A stretch of 32,950 nucleotides of DNA from Marinobacterium sedimentorum. GTDB lineage: Bacteria; Pseudomonadota; Gammaproteobacteria; Pseudomonadales; Balneatricaceae. The notes below the pieces were generated by a model. That model had not been told where the DNA came from and did no database searches. It saw nothing but the letters and a program-made list of their open reading frames with translations. Shown one piece after another: positions 1 through 7,874 of the stretch (positions are counted from its first letter, which is position 1; every line of letters starts with the position of its first letter). Where the stretch lies: NCBI RefSeq assembly GCF_024267675.1, contig NZ_JALDYX010000042.1, forward strand, positions 1-32,950, read 5' to 3'. The position numbers were made by a program, and so were the translations under genes.

Positions 1-241
1 GGGTCACGTTCAGCTCGAGAATCGAGCAGTGATCGTTATTTTCCAGCTGGATGTTTACGCTCTCCTGGTCAATGGCTACGTACTTGCGTATGACATCGAG
101 GATTTCCTGCTGCATCTGCGGCAGGTAGTCCGGTTGCTGGCGCTGTCCGCGTTCGTGCGCAACGATAATTTGCAGCCGCTCCTTGGCAACTGACGCAGAC
201 GAGTTCTTTGTTTTGCTGCGAAAGTAATCAAAAATACTCAC
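1..241 (-). CDS. minE: MinE, cell division topological specificity factor (partial, 3' end outside window)
   Basis: Reading from 241 downwards gives 80 codons before the window edge, beginning (M)SIFDYFRSK and containing VAKERLQIIVAHERG, the anti-MinCD and MinD-contact region of MinE. The C-terminal part (IRKYVAIDQESVNIQLEN) matches the MinE dimerisation domain. MinE stimulates MinD ATPase and drives pole-to-pole oscillation, so that the division inhibitor stays away from midcell. The start is GTG at 241-239 and overlaps the minD stop by one base (TAGTG), with AGGT just upstream inside minD, which indicates translational coupling. The family is usually about 84-90 residues long, so only a few residues are missing. 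Confidence is high from motif and operon position. Confidence 0.96.
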   Translation of the reverse strand, partial: MSIFDYFRSKTKNSSASVAKERLQIIVAHERGQRQQPDYLPQMQQEILDVIRKYVAIDQESVNIQLENNDHCSILELNVT

Positions 242-1053
242 TACTTACCTCCCAGCAAGCGTTTGAAGAATCCCTTTTTCTGCACTTCAAGAAAGCGGTG
301 TTCAACGTCCTCACCCAGCAGGCGTGCCACCGCATCGCTGTATGCCTGACCGGCCTCGGTTTCCTGATCCAGTATCACCGGCATGCCCTGGTTCGAGGCC
401 TTGAGTACGGCTTCAGATTCGGGAATCACGCCAATCAGAGGAATGGCCAGAATATCTTCGACGTCCTGCACGCTGAGCATTTCACCGGCCTGCACGCGGG
501 CCGGGTTATAGCGGGTCAGCAGCAGATGCTCCTGCACCGGCTCTTCTCCGGCTTCAACGCGGCGGGTCTTGCTCTGCAGAATGCCCAGAATGCGGTCGGA
601 GTCACGCACTGAAGACACTTCCGGGTTAGTGACAACAACGGCGATATCGGCGTAGTAAAGCGCCATCTGGGCGCCCTTTTCGATCCCGGCCGGAGAGTCA
701 CAGACAATGTAATCGAAATCACGGGACAGCTCGTTCAGCACCGCCTGCACGCCTTCCTGGCTCAGGGCATCCTTATCGCGGGTTTGAGAGGCCGGAAGGA
801 TGAACAGGTTCGGCGTGCGCTTGTCCTTGATCAGAGCCTGATTGAGGGTTGCTTCCTTGTTGATGACATTGACGAAGTCATACACCACGCGCCGCTCGCA
901 GCCCATGATCAGATCAAGGTTACGCAGGCCGACGTCAAAATCGATAATGGCGGTTTTAAAGCCCCGCAAGGCAAGACCTGTGCCGATAGCGGCGCTACTG
1001 GTCGTTTTGCCAACGCCCCCTTTGCCAGAGGTCACCACGATAATTTTAGCCAA
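241..1053 (-). CDS. minD: MinD, septum-site determining ATPase
   Basis: A ParA/MinD-type membrane ATPase that recruits MinC to the membrane and is cycled by MinE. From the TTG at 1053 the protein is 270 residues, the same length as E. coli MinD. It opens MAKIIVVTSGKGGVGKTT, with the deviant Walker A motif including the signature Lys11 and Lys16. Further family blocks are DFDVGLRNLDLIMGCERRV and CDSPAGIE. The C-terminal QKKGFFKRLLGGK is the amphipathic membrane-targeting helix. The TTG has a strong GAGGAG site about 7 bases upstream. An in-frame ATG at 1101 overlaps the minC stop (ATGA) and would add 16 residues unlike the family, so the TTG is preferred. It lies between minC and minE in one operon. 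Confidence 0.97.
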   Translation of the reverse strand: MAKIIVVTSGKGGVGKTTSSAAIGTGLALRGFKTAIIDFDVGLRNLDLIMGCERRVVYDFVNVINKEATLNQALIKDKRTPNLFILPASQTRDKDALSQEGVQAVLNELSRDFDYIVCDSPAGIEKGAQMALYYADIAVVVTNPEVSSVRDSDRILGILQSKTRRVEAGEEPVQEHLLLTRYNPARVQAGEMLSVQDVEDILAIPLIGVIPESEAVLKASNQGMPVILDQETEAGQAYSDAVARLLGEDVEHRFLEVQKKGFFKRLLGGK

Positions 1054-1100
1054 CACCCTCTCCTCAATTCTGCCTGCTTCACCCGGTTCGGGAGTATTCA

Positions 1101-1841
1101 TCAAAGCGCATCCACATGCAACGTGTCGTCTTGCAGATACACCTGTGATGGCATCTTCCAGGTCAGTTCGCGCAAACTATCGCTCAATTTGAAATTACCG
1201 GCCACGGAAACCAGCTCCGCTTCCAGGCTCTGGCAGAAAATGCGCGCCTGCACATCGCCGCGCACACCCGCCAAGGCACGGCCACGCAAGGCCCCGTAGA
1301 CATGGATATGGCCATCGGCCAGAATTTCGGCACCTTCGCTCACCGCGGCCATGACGATCAGGTCACTGCCCTCGGCGTACACCTGCTGACCGGAACGAAT
1401 CGGGCGGGTAATAATCTTGCTGGGGCGGTGTACCAGTTTTTCCTCCACCACGGTACGCACCACGACTTCCGGTTCAGGTGTCGCGGCGGTTTGTGGCGGC
1501 GCCGATTCAGGCACAGGGGCGCGCCCGCCCTGCCCGGCCGGAATCAGCACCAGCCCGGTGGCCTCCAGCACTTCACCCAGCGCCGCCGGTGCACCCTTGA
1601 ATGCCATGGGCCGCAGGCCGAAGTCACGACACAGGGCGATCAATTCCGGAAAATCGATGGGCAAAGCTTCCGCCTCAAGCTTTTCAAGACTGATGACCAC
1701 GGGTGTCTGATGGAAAAACATCGGCGCCTGGCGCACCTTGGCATTGAGCTCTGCACTGAAGTCGGCACGGGAATAGCGGTACAGCTCGAGTACGATCGCG
1801 GTTACAACACTTCCTTTTAGCTGGAAGCTAAGTTGATTCAT
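1101..1841 (-). CDS. minC: MinC, septum-site determining FtsZ inhibitor
   Basis: A protein of 246 residues. The N-terminal domain (about 1-105, starting MNQLSFQLKGSVVTAIVLEL) inhibits FtsZ polymerisation. A Pro/Ala-rich linker follows (about 108-130), then the C-terminal beta-helix domain (about 137-246, with RSGQQVYAEGSDLIV and the glycine-rich SEGAEILADGHIHVYG), which dimerises and binds MinD. The ATG has AGAAGGA about 8 bases upstream. It is the first gene of the minCDE operon. On the transcribed strand, a short GC hairpin (CCGGC/GCCGG) and a TAGAAT -10-like hexamer lie in the 82-base gap upstream, but no convincing -35 is seen. Confidence 0.97.
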   Translation of the reverse strand: MNQLSFQLKGSVVTAIVLELYRYSRADFSAELNAKVRQAPMFFHQTPVVISLEKLEAEALPIDFPELIALCRDFGLRPMAFKGAPAALGEVLEATGLVLIPAGQGGRAPVPESAPPQTAATPEPEVVVRTVVEEKLVHRPSKIITRPIRSGQQVYAEGSDLIVMAAVSEGAEILADGHIHVYGALRGRALAGVRGDVQARIFCQSLEAELVSVAGNFKLSDSLRELTWKMPSQVYLQDDTLHVDAL

Positions 1842-1923
1842 GCACCTGGTCCTTCTGCTGCGGCACTGCGCCGGCCCTAAAGCCGGTTATTCTACTGAAC
1901 TTGGGTCATAAAGGGGTAGCGAC

Positions 1924-2157
1924 TTACAGCTGATGGTCGTGAATGAAGGCATTTAGGCTGTCGTAACTCCAGGCTGAACCATCAGGACAGAGATGGCCGT
2001 GCTCGTTGAGCTTGTCGACCATGACCTTGAGATTATCGCCTTTCTTGCGCAAACCACGGACAAACCCCATGGCCTCATCGATACGAAGCTGACGCGCTGG
2101 ATCCGGCGCCTCATTATCCTTCTTGCGTGTCACGACCACCTTGATAGATTTGCTCAT
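1924..2157 (-). CDS. Small hypothetical protein, 77 aa, with a recombinase-like C-terminal motif
   Basis: The product is unknown. The ORF encodes 77 residues, is strongly basic at the N-terminus (MSKSIKVVVTRKK) and has AGGA about 8 bases before the ATG. An AT-rich -10-like stretch (TATATT/CATAAT) lies in the leader, so it looks like a real gene. The C-terminal half (LNEHGHLCPDGSAWSYDSL) resembles the 'LN..G....G..W....V' helix found in the recombinase domain of large serine recombinases and in some small DNA-binding proteins. That resemblance is recalled by eye and is weak. It is oriented with minC and 82 bases upstream of it. It could be a small nucleic-acid-binding regulator, but no function is assigned. 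Confidence 0.7.
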   Translation of the reverse strand: MSKSIKVVVTRKKDNEAPDPARQLRIDEAMGFVRGLRKKGDNLKVMVDKLNEHGHLCPDGSAWSYDSLNAFIHDHQL

Positions 2158-2329
2158 GCTGCGTTCCTGCGCTGATGATTATGGGCAATATAATGCCGCT
2201 TTAAGACGCGCGGGCGCAAGCCTGCGCAAAATACAGGTAGCAGAAGAAGACAGGGACAAGGAGCCAGCAACAAGAAGAAAACGGATAGAAAAACGCGGGA
2301 CGCAAAGAAGCGGATTAAGCGGCGAACAG

Positions 2330-2352
2330 CCGGGCGCCATGGCGGCGCCCGG
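2330..2352 (-). terminator. GC-rich hairpin after ppiC
   Basis: Perfect 9-bp inverted repeat, CCGGGCGCC and GGCGCCCGG, around a 5-base loop, 9 bases beyond the ppiC stop codon on the minus strand. No U-run follows on the transcribed strand, so it may act as an mRNA 3'-end stabiliser or a weak terminator rather than a classical intrinsic terminator. Confidence 0.45.
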
Positions 2353-2361
2353 TACCCAGAA

Positions 2362-2643
2362 TCAGTCCTTGCGCGCAGTCACTTCCAGCAGGTGGTAACC
2401 GAACTGTGTCTTGACCGGACCCTGAACGGTGTTCAGCGGCGCACTGAATACAACCTGGTCGAACTCAGGCACCATCTGGCCGCGGCCAAAGTTGCCCAGA
2501 TCGCCACCACGGGCGCCGGACGGACAATCGGAGAATTCGCGTGCCGCTGCGGCGAAGTCGCCACCGGCTTCAATGCTGGCCTTCAGTTCCAGACATTTGG
2601 CTTCGCTTTTAACCAGGATGTGACGTGCACTTGCAGTTGCCAT
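2362..2643 (-). CDS. ppiC: Parvulin-type peptidyl-prolyl cis-trans isomerase, PpiC-like
   Basis: From the ATG at 2643 the protein is 93 residues, the length of E. coli PpiC, and it is a bare parvulin (rotamase) domain with no signal peptide, so it acts in the cytoplasm. Family motifs visible are ARHILVKSEAKC at the start, DCPSGARGGDLGNFGRGQMVPEFD in the middle (the parvulin signature with G-G-D-L-G) and TQFGYHLLEV at the end. GTGGAG sits about 7 bases before the start. An upstream in-frame start at 2724 would add 27 residues that match nothing in the family. It follows slyD by 81 bases on the same strand, so two isomerases from unrelated folds are probably co-transcribed. Confidence 0.93.
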   Translation of the reverse strand: MATASARHILVKSEAKCLELKASIEAGGDFAAAAREFSDCPSGARGGDLGNFGRGQMVPEFDQVVFSAPLNTVQGPVKTQFGYHLLEVTARKD

Positions 2644-2724
2644 ATTCGCTCCACTCGCTCTGTTGCGTTTGTCAGGCCCGTCAGCTTGGCCGATCAGGGC
2701 GTCACTGACAACCTTTGGGATCAA

Positions 2725-3207
2725 TTAATGGTGGTGACCGCCCACACCGTGGGCATGACCGTGGGAAACCTCTTCGGCGCTGGCTGCGCGCACATCGGTG
2801 ACTTCAACGTCAAAGGTGATCGTCTTGCCCGCCAGCGGGTGGTTGGTATCCACGGTCACCATGAACTTGCCGACCTTGAGGATCTGTACCTGACGCACGC
2901 CATGATCCGTCTGCACCGAGGCAACCATGCCCGGGCGCCATTTCTTGGAGCCCTGCAGGTGCTTCAGCGGAATACGCTGTTCGGAGTCTTCAGTGCGGGA
3001 ACCGTAGGCATCTTCCGGTGCCAGGGTCACGCTGAACACATCACCGGCACTGTGCCCTTCCAGGGCCTTTTCCAGCCCGGCCATCATGTTCTGATGCCCG
3101 TGCAGGTACGCCATAGGGTCGCCCTTGCGGCTGTTTTCCAGCTCGCTGCCATCGGCATCGTGCAGATTGTAATGGAACTGCACCACGCAATCTTTGGTGA
3201 TCTCCAT
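2725..3207 (-). CDS. slyD: FKBP-type peptidyl-prolyl isomerase SlyD-like, His-rich tail
   Basis: From the ATG at 3207 (MEITKDCVV, with GGGAGTGA 6-8 bases upstream) the protein has 160 residues. It is an FKBP fold in two halves (about 1-68 and 126-142), interrupted by the chaperone 'insert-in-flap' domain (about 70-125), as in SlyD. The NHPLAGKTITFDVEV block (122-136) is diagnostic of the SlyD/FkpB group. The tail HGHAHGVGGHHH is histidine-rich and could bind Ni2+ or Zn2+; E. coli SlyD uses a longer His/Cys tail to feed hydrogenase maturation. It is cytosolic. It precedes ppiC in the same direction. No hydrogenase genes are seen here, so a general folding or metal-handling role is more likely. 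Confidence 0.92.
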   Translation of the reverse strand: MEITKDCVVQFHYNLHDADGSELENSRKGDPMAYLHGHQNMMAGLEKALEGHSAGDVFSVTLAPEDAYGSRTEDSEQRIPLKHLQGSKKWRPGMVASVQTDHGVRQVQILKVGKFMVTVDTNHPLAGKTITFDVEVTDVRAASAEEVSHGHAHGVGGHHH

Positions 3208-3246
3208 CGAGTCACTCCCACCTGTTTTCAAAGCGCGCCAGTATCG

Positions 3247-3289
3247 TGCAAACGCCGCCGACGGGCAAGCCCCGCCGGCGGCGTTTGCA
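3247..3289 (-). terminator. 14-bp perfect hairpin between DEAD-box gene and slyD
   Basis: The arms TGCAAACGCCGCCG (3247-3260) and CGGCGGCGTTTGCA (3276-3289) pair perfectly over 14 bp with a 15-base loop. It lies 22 bases beyond the helicase stop and upstream of slyD, so it probably ends the rapA-helicase transcript. On the minus strand no U-tract follows; on the plus strand it is followed by A-rich sequence. It is a strong structure of uncertain class. Confidence 0.55.
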
Positions 3290-3310
3290 AAAGCGCGGCC
3301 CTGGAATCAA

Positions 3311-4663
3311 TCAGTCATCATCGGTATCGGGCACCGGCGGCTTTTTGGTACGCAACATGGGGGCGAAGCCATCGTCCGAAACCACCTTGCTCTTGGCGCG
3401 TCCTGGCCTTGGCCGCTCGGGAGCGCCCTTGAGCTTGTTGCGCGCCTTGCGCCCCATGGCCGCTGTGTCCGCCTGTACCGGCACAGGTGGCGGCTTGACC
3501 GGCGCAGGCACCAGCCCCTTGAATTTGCCCAGCATCCCATCAATGGTGGAATACTCGATATCCTGCTGCAGCATGCGACGGATGCGGGTCAGGCTGTCCC
3601 AGTCCTTGGGGCCCACCAGGGAGATGGCATCGCCCTTGGCGCCGGCACGACCGGTTCGGCCGATACGGTGCACATACTCTTCACTGTGCCGTGGCAGATC
3701 AAAGTTGATCACCAGGGATACATTGAGCAGGTCGAGCCCGCGTGATGCCAGATCGGTTGTTACCAGTACCCGCTGCTGACCGCGACTGAAGCCATCCATA
3801 ATGCGATTACGCTCACTCTGGGGCAGTTCGCCGCTCAGCGCCGCGGTTTTGAGGCCGCGCTCACCAAGCCATAGGGCCAGGCGTTCGGTATCGCCGCGCG
3901 TAGCGGTGAAGATAATGGCCTGCTGAAATTTTTCGTGGTTCAGCAGGTGCGTCAGCAGCGCCTGCTTGTGATCCAGATGATCGCACAGGAAAAACCGCTG
4001 GCGGATATCGCCATGGGGCCGGGTGACGGCATCGATGGCAATACGCTTGGGATCCTTCAGCAAATCACCGGCCAGGTTTTCAACCTCGGCATGATCCAGC
4101 GTGGCCGAGAACAGCAGCGTCTGGCGCAGGCGATGATTGGCCGCCGCATTGATCTGGCGCAGCTGTTCGGCAAAGCCCAGATCCAGCATGCGGTCGGCCT
4201 CATCCAGCACCAGCATCTCAAGACCCGCCAGCACCAGGGTACGGGCGTCCAGATGGTTCGCCAGACGCCCGGGGGTGGCGACGACAAAGTCCGGATCGCG
4301 CCTGAGCATCTTCTCCTGATCGTTGAAGTTCTCGCCGCCCTGAATGAGCACACCCTTGAGCTGACTGCCCGCCAGCAGGGATCGCAGCTGGCCATACACC
4401 TGCCCGGCCAGCTCCCGCGTGGGCACCAGAATGAGTACCCGCGGATCCCGCTTGGTAAGGGATTTGCGCTTGGTGACCCGCTGCAGGGCCGGTATCAGGT
4501 AGGCCAGCGTCTTGCCGGACCCCGTCTTGGAGGACGCAATCAGGTCACGATCATTGAGCGCAAACGGAATCGACTGCTGCTGAATTTCAGTTGCCTGACT
4601 GAAATTCAGCTGTTCAAGCAGCTTGAGCAGACGTTTATCCAGGGGCAGATCGGTGAATAGCAA
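3311..4663 (-). CDS. DEAD-box ATP-dependent RNA helicase (SrmB/RhlE-like)
   Basis: An RNA-unwinding ATPase of 450 residues, probably acting in ribosome assembly or RNA turnover. It has all core motifs: Q-motif region FSQATEIQQQSIP (21-33), Walker A ASSKTGSGKT (43-52), PTRELA (81-86), TPGR (130-133), DEAD (154-157), SAT (186-188), ARGxD-like ASRGLD (306-311) and HRIGRTGRAG (332-341). The tail after about residue 380 is basic and Pro-rich (PVKPPPVPV, then RKARNKLKGAPERPRPGRAK), as is usual for RNA contacts. The start is TTG with GGAG 7 bases upstream; no nearer ATG fits the family N-terminus. It lies 65 bases after rapA on the same strand. By eye it is closest to SrmB, but the subfamily is not settled. 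Confidence 0.94.
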   Translation of the reverse strand: MLFTDLPLDKRLLKLLEQLNFSQATEIQQQSIPFALNDRDLIASSKTGSGKTLAYLIPALQRVTKRKSLTKRDPRVLILVPTRELAGQVYGQLRSLLAGSQLKGVLIQGGENFNDQEKMLRRDPDFVVATPGRLANHLDARTLVLAGLEMLVLDEADRMLDLGFAEQLRQINAAANHRLRQTLLFSATLDHAEVENLAGDLLKDPKRIAIDAVTRPHGDIRQRFFLCDHLDHKQALLTHLLNHEKFQQAIIFTATRGDTERLALWLGERGLKTAALSGELPQSERNRIMDGFSRGQQRVLVTTDLASRGLDLLNVSLVINFDLPRHSEEYVHRIGRTGRAGAKGDAISLVGPKDWDSLTRIRRMLQQDIEYSTIDGMLGKFKGLVPAPVKPPPVPVQADTAAMGRKARNKLKGAPERPRPGRAKSKVVSDDGFAPMLRTKKPPVPDTDDD

Positions 4664-4686
4664 GGTTTAACTCCAATCAGGGGTAA

Positions 4687-4708
4687 TGGCCGGCAACAGT
4701 GCCGGCCA
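4687..4708 (-). terminator. Hairpin between rapA and DEAD-box gene
   Basis: TGGCCGGCA and TGCCGGCCA form a perfect 9-bp stem with a 4-base loop, 20 bases past the rapA stop and just before the helicase ribosome binding site. There is no clear U-run. It could be an intercistronic stabiliser or attenuator that separates rapA output from helicase output. Confidence 0.4.
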
Positions 4709-4728
4709 GGAATATGCGCGGGGCCTTA

Positions 4729-7590
4729 TCACTCAACCACCGCGATGCGCAGAGCATCAAACTCGAGATGAACCAAATCAATCTGTGCCCGAACCTGCCC
4801 CAGTTGCTGCTCCAGCAAGGCGATTTCCTCATCGCGAATATTGGGGTTTACCTGGGCCAGTGCGCGCATGCGGGTAATCTCCGCGCCCAGCAATTCTTCG
4901 GCTCGGGCGCGGGCCTGTTCACGCACCGGCTCATCCTGAGTGGCGGCGAGGGTTTCGGCCCGCTCCACCATCTCGGCAATCTGCGGCCTGGCATGGCTCA
5001 CCAGCGACTGGGCCGTGCGGCGCCCGACGCGCTCGGCCAGCTTGTTGAGGTGGCCGTGGGCGATGATGGCACTGAGGTCATTACCGTTGTTGTCGAGCAC
5101 CAGACGTACCGAATGCTGCCCCAGATAACGCTGCATCTGCAGGGCACGCGGCGCTGTGCAACGCAGGTTGAAAAAGGCTTCGAGCAACAGGGTGCCCGGC
5201 GGCAGCGGCGGCAGCTTGAGGCTGCAGAGCGCGGTATTGCCGAACTCACCCTCGCTGATCAGCTCCATGGAGCCAGTCACCAGCGGGTGTTCCCAGGTGA
5301 GGAACTGCATGTCCTCGCGGGACAGCGCCAGAGTGCGCTGGAAGGTAGCGGTAATGCCATCCTCCGGCAGGCCCGGCAGACTCGACACCGGCATGTGGTT
5401 ACCCGGGTGCAGTACCAGGCTGTCCGGGCCATGGGTCTGCTGTTCTACACCGAACAGATCAAACACCCGTTCCATGTAGCCTGCCAGCTCCAGCGATCGC
5501 GACGCCTCGGCCACCTGTTCGATCATGCGTGCGGCGGGCCCAGGCTGGCAGGAATTGAGTTCCAGCAGGCGATCGCGCCCGGCCTGTAGCTGCTCCAGCA
5601 ACTCGTCGGCGCTGTGGCGCGTGTCGTCCAGCAACTGCTGCAGCTGCGTTTCGTCGTAGCACAGCAGCAGCTCGCGCAGGGCCGGGGCGAATTGCTGGAA
5701 CAGCGCCTGGCCTGCCGGATTGTTGCGCTTGAATGCATTGATGCCCAGGTCGAACCAGTTCAGCAACACCGCCTGGGGGCTCTGCTCAAAATAGGGCACG
5801 TGAATCTGCACATCATTGCGCTGGCCAATACGGTCCAGACGGCCAATGCGCTGCTCAAGCAAATCAGGATTGAGCGGCAGATCAAACAGCACCAGGTGAT
5901 GGGCAAACTGGAAGTTACGCCCTTCACTGCCAATTTCAGAGCAGATCAGCACCTGGGCACTGTCGTCCTCATCGGCAAAGTACGCGGCGGCGCGGTCACG
6001 CTCCAGCAGGCTCATGCCTTCATGGAAGACCGCCGCCTTGACGCCCTCGAACAGACGCAGCTGTTTCTCCAGCGCCCGCGCCGTGTTCTTGCGTGCACAG
6101 ATCACCAGCGTCTTGTCTGCGCGGTGTTCGCGCAGCCACTCCGAGAGCCACTCGACACGCGGGTCCCAGTCTAGCCAGTCGTCATCAAAGCCAGCTTCGG
6201 GGTGCAATACGGCATCGAGGCTGGTGTCAACCAGCACGTCGGCGTAGGCCTCCGGCTGCACCAGCGGATAACGGTAGAGCTCGCGCTTGGGGAAACCCTG
6301 GACGCCATCGCGGGTATTGCGGAACAGCACCCGGCCGGTGCCGTGGCGATCCAGCAGACTGGCAATGGCATCGGCGACCAGATGCACTATATCGCCGTCT
6401 TCCAGCTCTGCGCGCAGCGGCGCCAGTGCCGTTTCGCCCAGATAGTGTTCCAGCGAGGCCAGCAGTTCAGGCGCATCACGCAGCTGGTCGCGCACATCCT
6501 CGGCCTGCAGGCGCTGCACCAGATTACTGATGGTGCGGTACTCGGACTCTTCGTCGCGAAAGGTCTGCAGGTCGTGGTAGCGATCAGGATCCAGCAGACG
6601 CAGGCGCGCAAAGTGACCGTCCTGGCCCAGCTGTTCGGGCGTCGCGGTCAGCAGCAGCAGCCCGGGAATGGCCTTGGCAAGGGATTCGATGGCGTTATAG
6701 CTGTGGCTGGCGGCTTCTTCGCTCCAGCCCAAATGGTGCGCCTCATCAACCACCAGCATGTCCCAGCCGGCCTGCATGGCGGCACGGTGACGCTCGTCAT
6801 CGCCGGTCAGGAAGGACAGGCTGCAGAGCACCAGCTGGGCGCTTTCGAACGGATTACCCTCGCCGGCCGCTTCCAGCGCCACACAGCGCAGCGGATCCAG
6901 AATGCTGAAACGCAGATTGAAGCGGCGCAGCATTTCCACCAGCCACTGATGCACCAGGCTGTCGGGCACCACCACCAGCACGCGCTGGGCACGGCCGCTG
7001 CACAGCAGCTGATGCATGATGAGACCGGCTTCCACGGTTTTGCCAAGCCCGACCTCATCGGCCAGCAACACGCGCTGCACCGGGCGGCGCGCCACCTGGC
7101 TGGCAATAAAATACTGGTGTGGCAGCAGCTGTACCCGCCCGCCAAGCAGGCCATAGGCCTCGGACTGACGATGACGCTGCAGGTGCTCCTGGGTATCGAC
7201 CCGCAACAGAAAGGCGCTGTTCTTGTCGACCTGACCTGCGAACAGACGATCCTGAGGCTTGCTGAAGCGCACACGGCTGTCGAGTTCAAGCTCGGCCAGT
7301 GTCAGGTTTTCGCCATGCTGATCGGTGCCGTGGTAGAAAAGACAGCCATTCAGTTCCTGGCGTTCAGTGATCTGCAGTTCAATGCCGGAGGTGGTACGCA
7401 CCTTGTCGCCCACCGGATATTCGACACGGCTCAGCGGCGCATTCGTCACCGCATAGGTGCGCTGTTCTTCGACTGCCGGGAAATTGAGGGTGACGCTACG
7501 CCCCGTCTGCTCGACAACAACACCGAGCCCAAGCTCCGATTCCGTGTTGCTGATCCAGCGCTGACCGGGGGAAAACTGCGGCCTTGACAA
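4729..7590 (-). CDS. rapA: RapA (HepA), RNA polymerase-associated SWI2/SNF2 ATPase
   Basis: The protein has 953 residues (E. coli RapA: 968). It binds core RNA polymerase and recycles stalled or post-termination complexes. The N-terminal Tudor-like region is present (PGQRWISNTESELGLGVV, 8-25). The Swi2/Snf2 helicase core follows: SKPQDRLFAGQ (110-120), LLADEVGLGKT (175-185, Walker A), DEAH (282-285), LLLTATPEQLGQ, the second lobe with SEIGSEGRNFQFA and the motif VI equivalent EQRIGRLDRIGQ. The rest is the long C-terminal RapA-specific region. The start is TTG at 7590, since MSRPQFSPGQRW aligns with the E. coli N-terminus; no good ribosome binding site is seen. It is divergent from the second helicase gene across 284 bases. 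Confidence 0.97.
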   Translation of the reverse strand: MSRPQFSPGQRWISNTESELGLGVVVEQTGRSVTLNFPAVEEQRTYAVTNAPLSRVEYPVGDKVRTTSGIELQITERQELNGCLFYHGTDQHGENLTLAELELDSRVRFSKPQDRLFAGQVDKNSAFLLRVDTQEHLQRHRQSEAYGLLGGRVQLLPHQYFIASQVARRPVQRVLLADEVGLGKTVEAGLIMHQLLCSGRAQRVLVVVPDSLVHQWLVEMLRRFNLRFSILDPLRCVALEAAGEGNPFESAQLVLCSLSFLTGDDERHRAAMQAGWDMLVVDEAHHLGWSEEAASHSYNAIESLAKAIPGLLLLTATPEQLGQDGHFARLRLLDPDRYHDLQTFRDEESEYRTISNLVQRLQAEDVRDQLRDAPELLASLEHYLGETALAPLRAELEDGDIVHLVADAIASLLDRHGTGRVLFRNTRDGVQGFPKRELYRYPLVQPEAYADVLVDTSLDAVLHPEAGFDDDWLDWDPRVEWLSEWLREHRADKTLVICARKNTARALEKQLRLFEGVKAAVFHEGMSLLERDRAAAYFADEDDSAQVLICSEIGSEGRNFQFAHHLVLFDLPLNPDLLEQRIGRLDRIGQRNDVQIHVPYFEQSPQAVLLNWFDLGINAFKRNNPAGQALFQQFAPALRELLLCYDETQLQQLLDDTRHSADELLEQLQAGRDRLLELNSCQPGPAARMIEQVAEASRSLELAGYMERVFDLFGVEQQTHGPDSLVLHPGNHMPVSSLPGLPEDGITATFQRTLALSREDMQFLTWEHPLVTGSMELISEGEFGNTALCSLKLPPLPPGTLLLEAFFNLRCTAPRALQMQRYLGQHSVRLVLDNNGNDLSAIIAHGHLNKLAERVGRRTAQSLVSHARPQIAEMVERAETLAATQDEPVREQARARAEELLGAEITRMRALAQVNPNIRDEEIALLEQQLGQVRAQIDLVHLEFDALRIAVVE

Positions 7591-7874
7591 TGTACTTTAC
7601 TCGCTTTCACTGCTGAATGTTTTAGGCTGCGCATGATAGGGGCTGGGGGCTCTGTGGACAAGCCGCAACGCGCCTTGAAACCGCCAGCGCGACCAGCGAT
7701 ATCCAGACGGCCGCGACCCAATCGCCCTGCGACCACCCATATGCCCTGTCAACGGCAACCTGAAGGCGCCGACACAACCTGACCAAAGCTGCAAAATTAA
7801 TAGGCGCCCGTGACGGCGCTTTTGCGGTATTCTATGCAGCCATTCAAACAGTTTAGCTGGCGAACCCCCGAACG

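Noticed and set aside
6202..7587. 461-residue plus-strand ORF
   Set aside because: Antisense to rapA, which is unambiguous by motifs.
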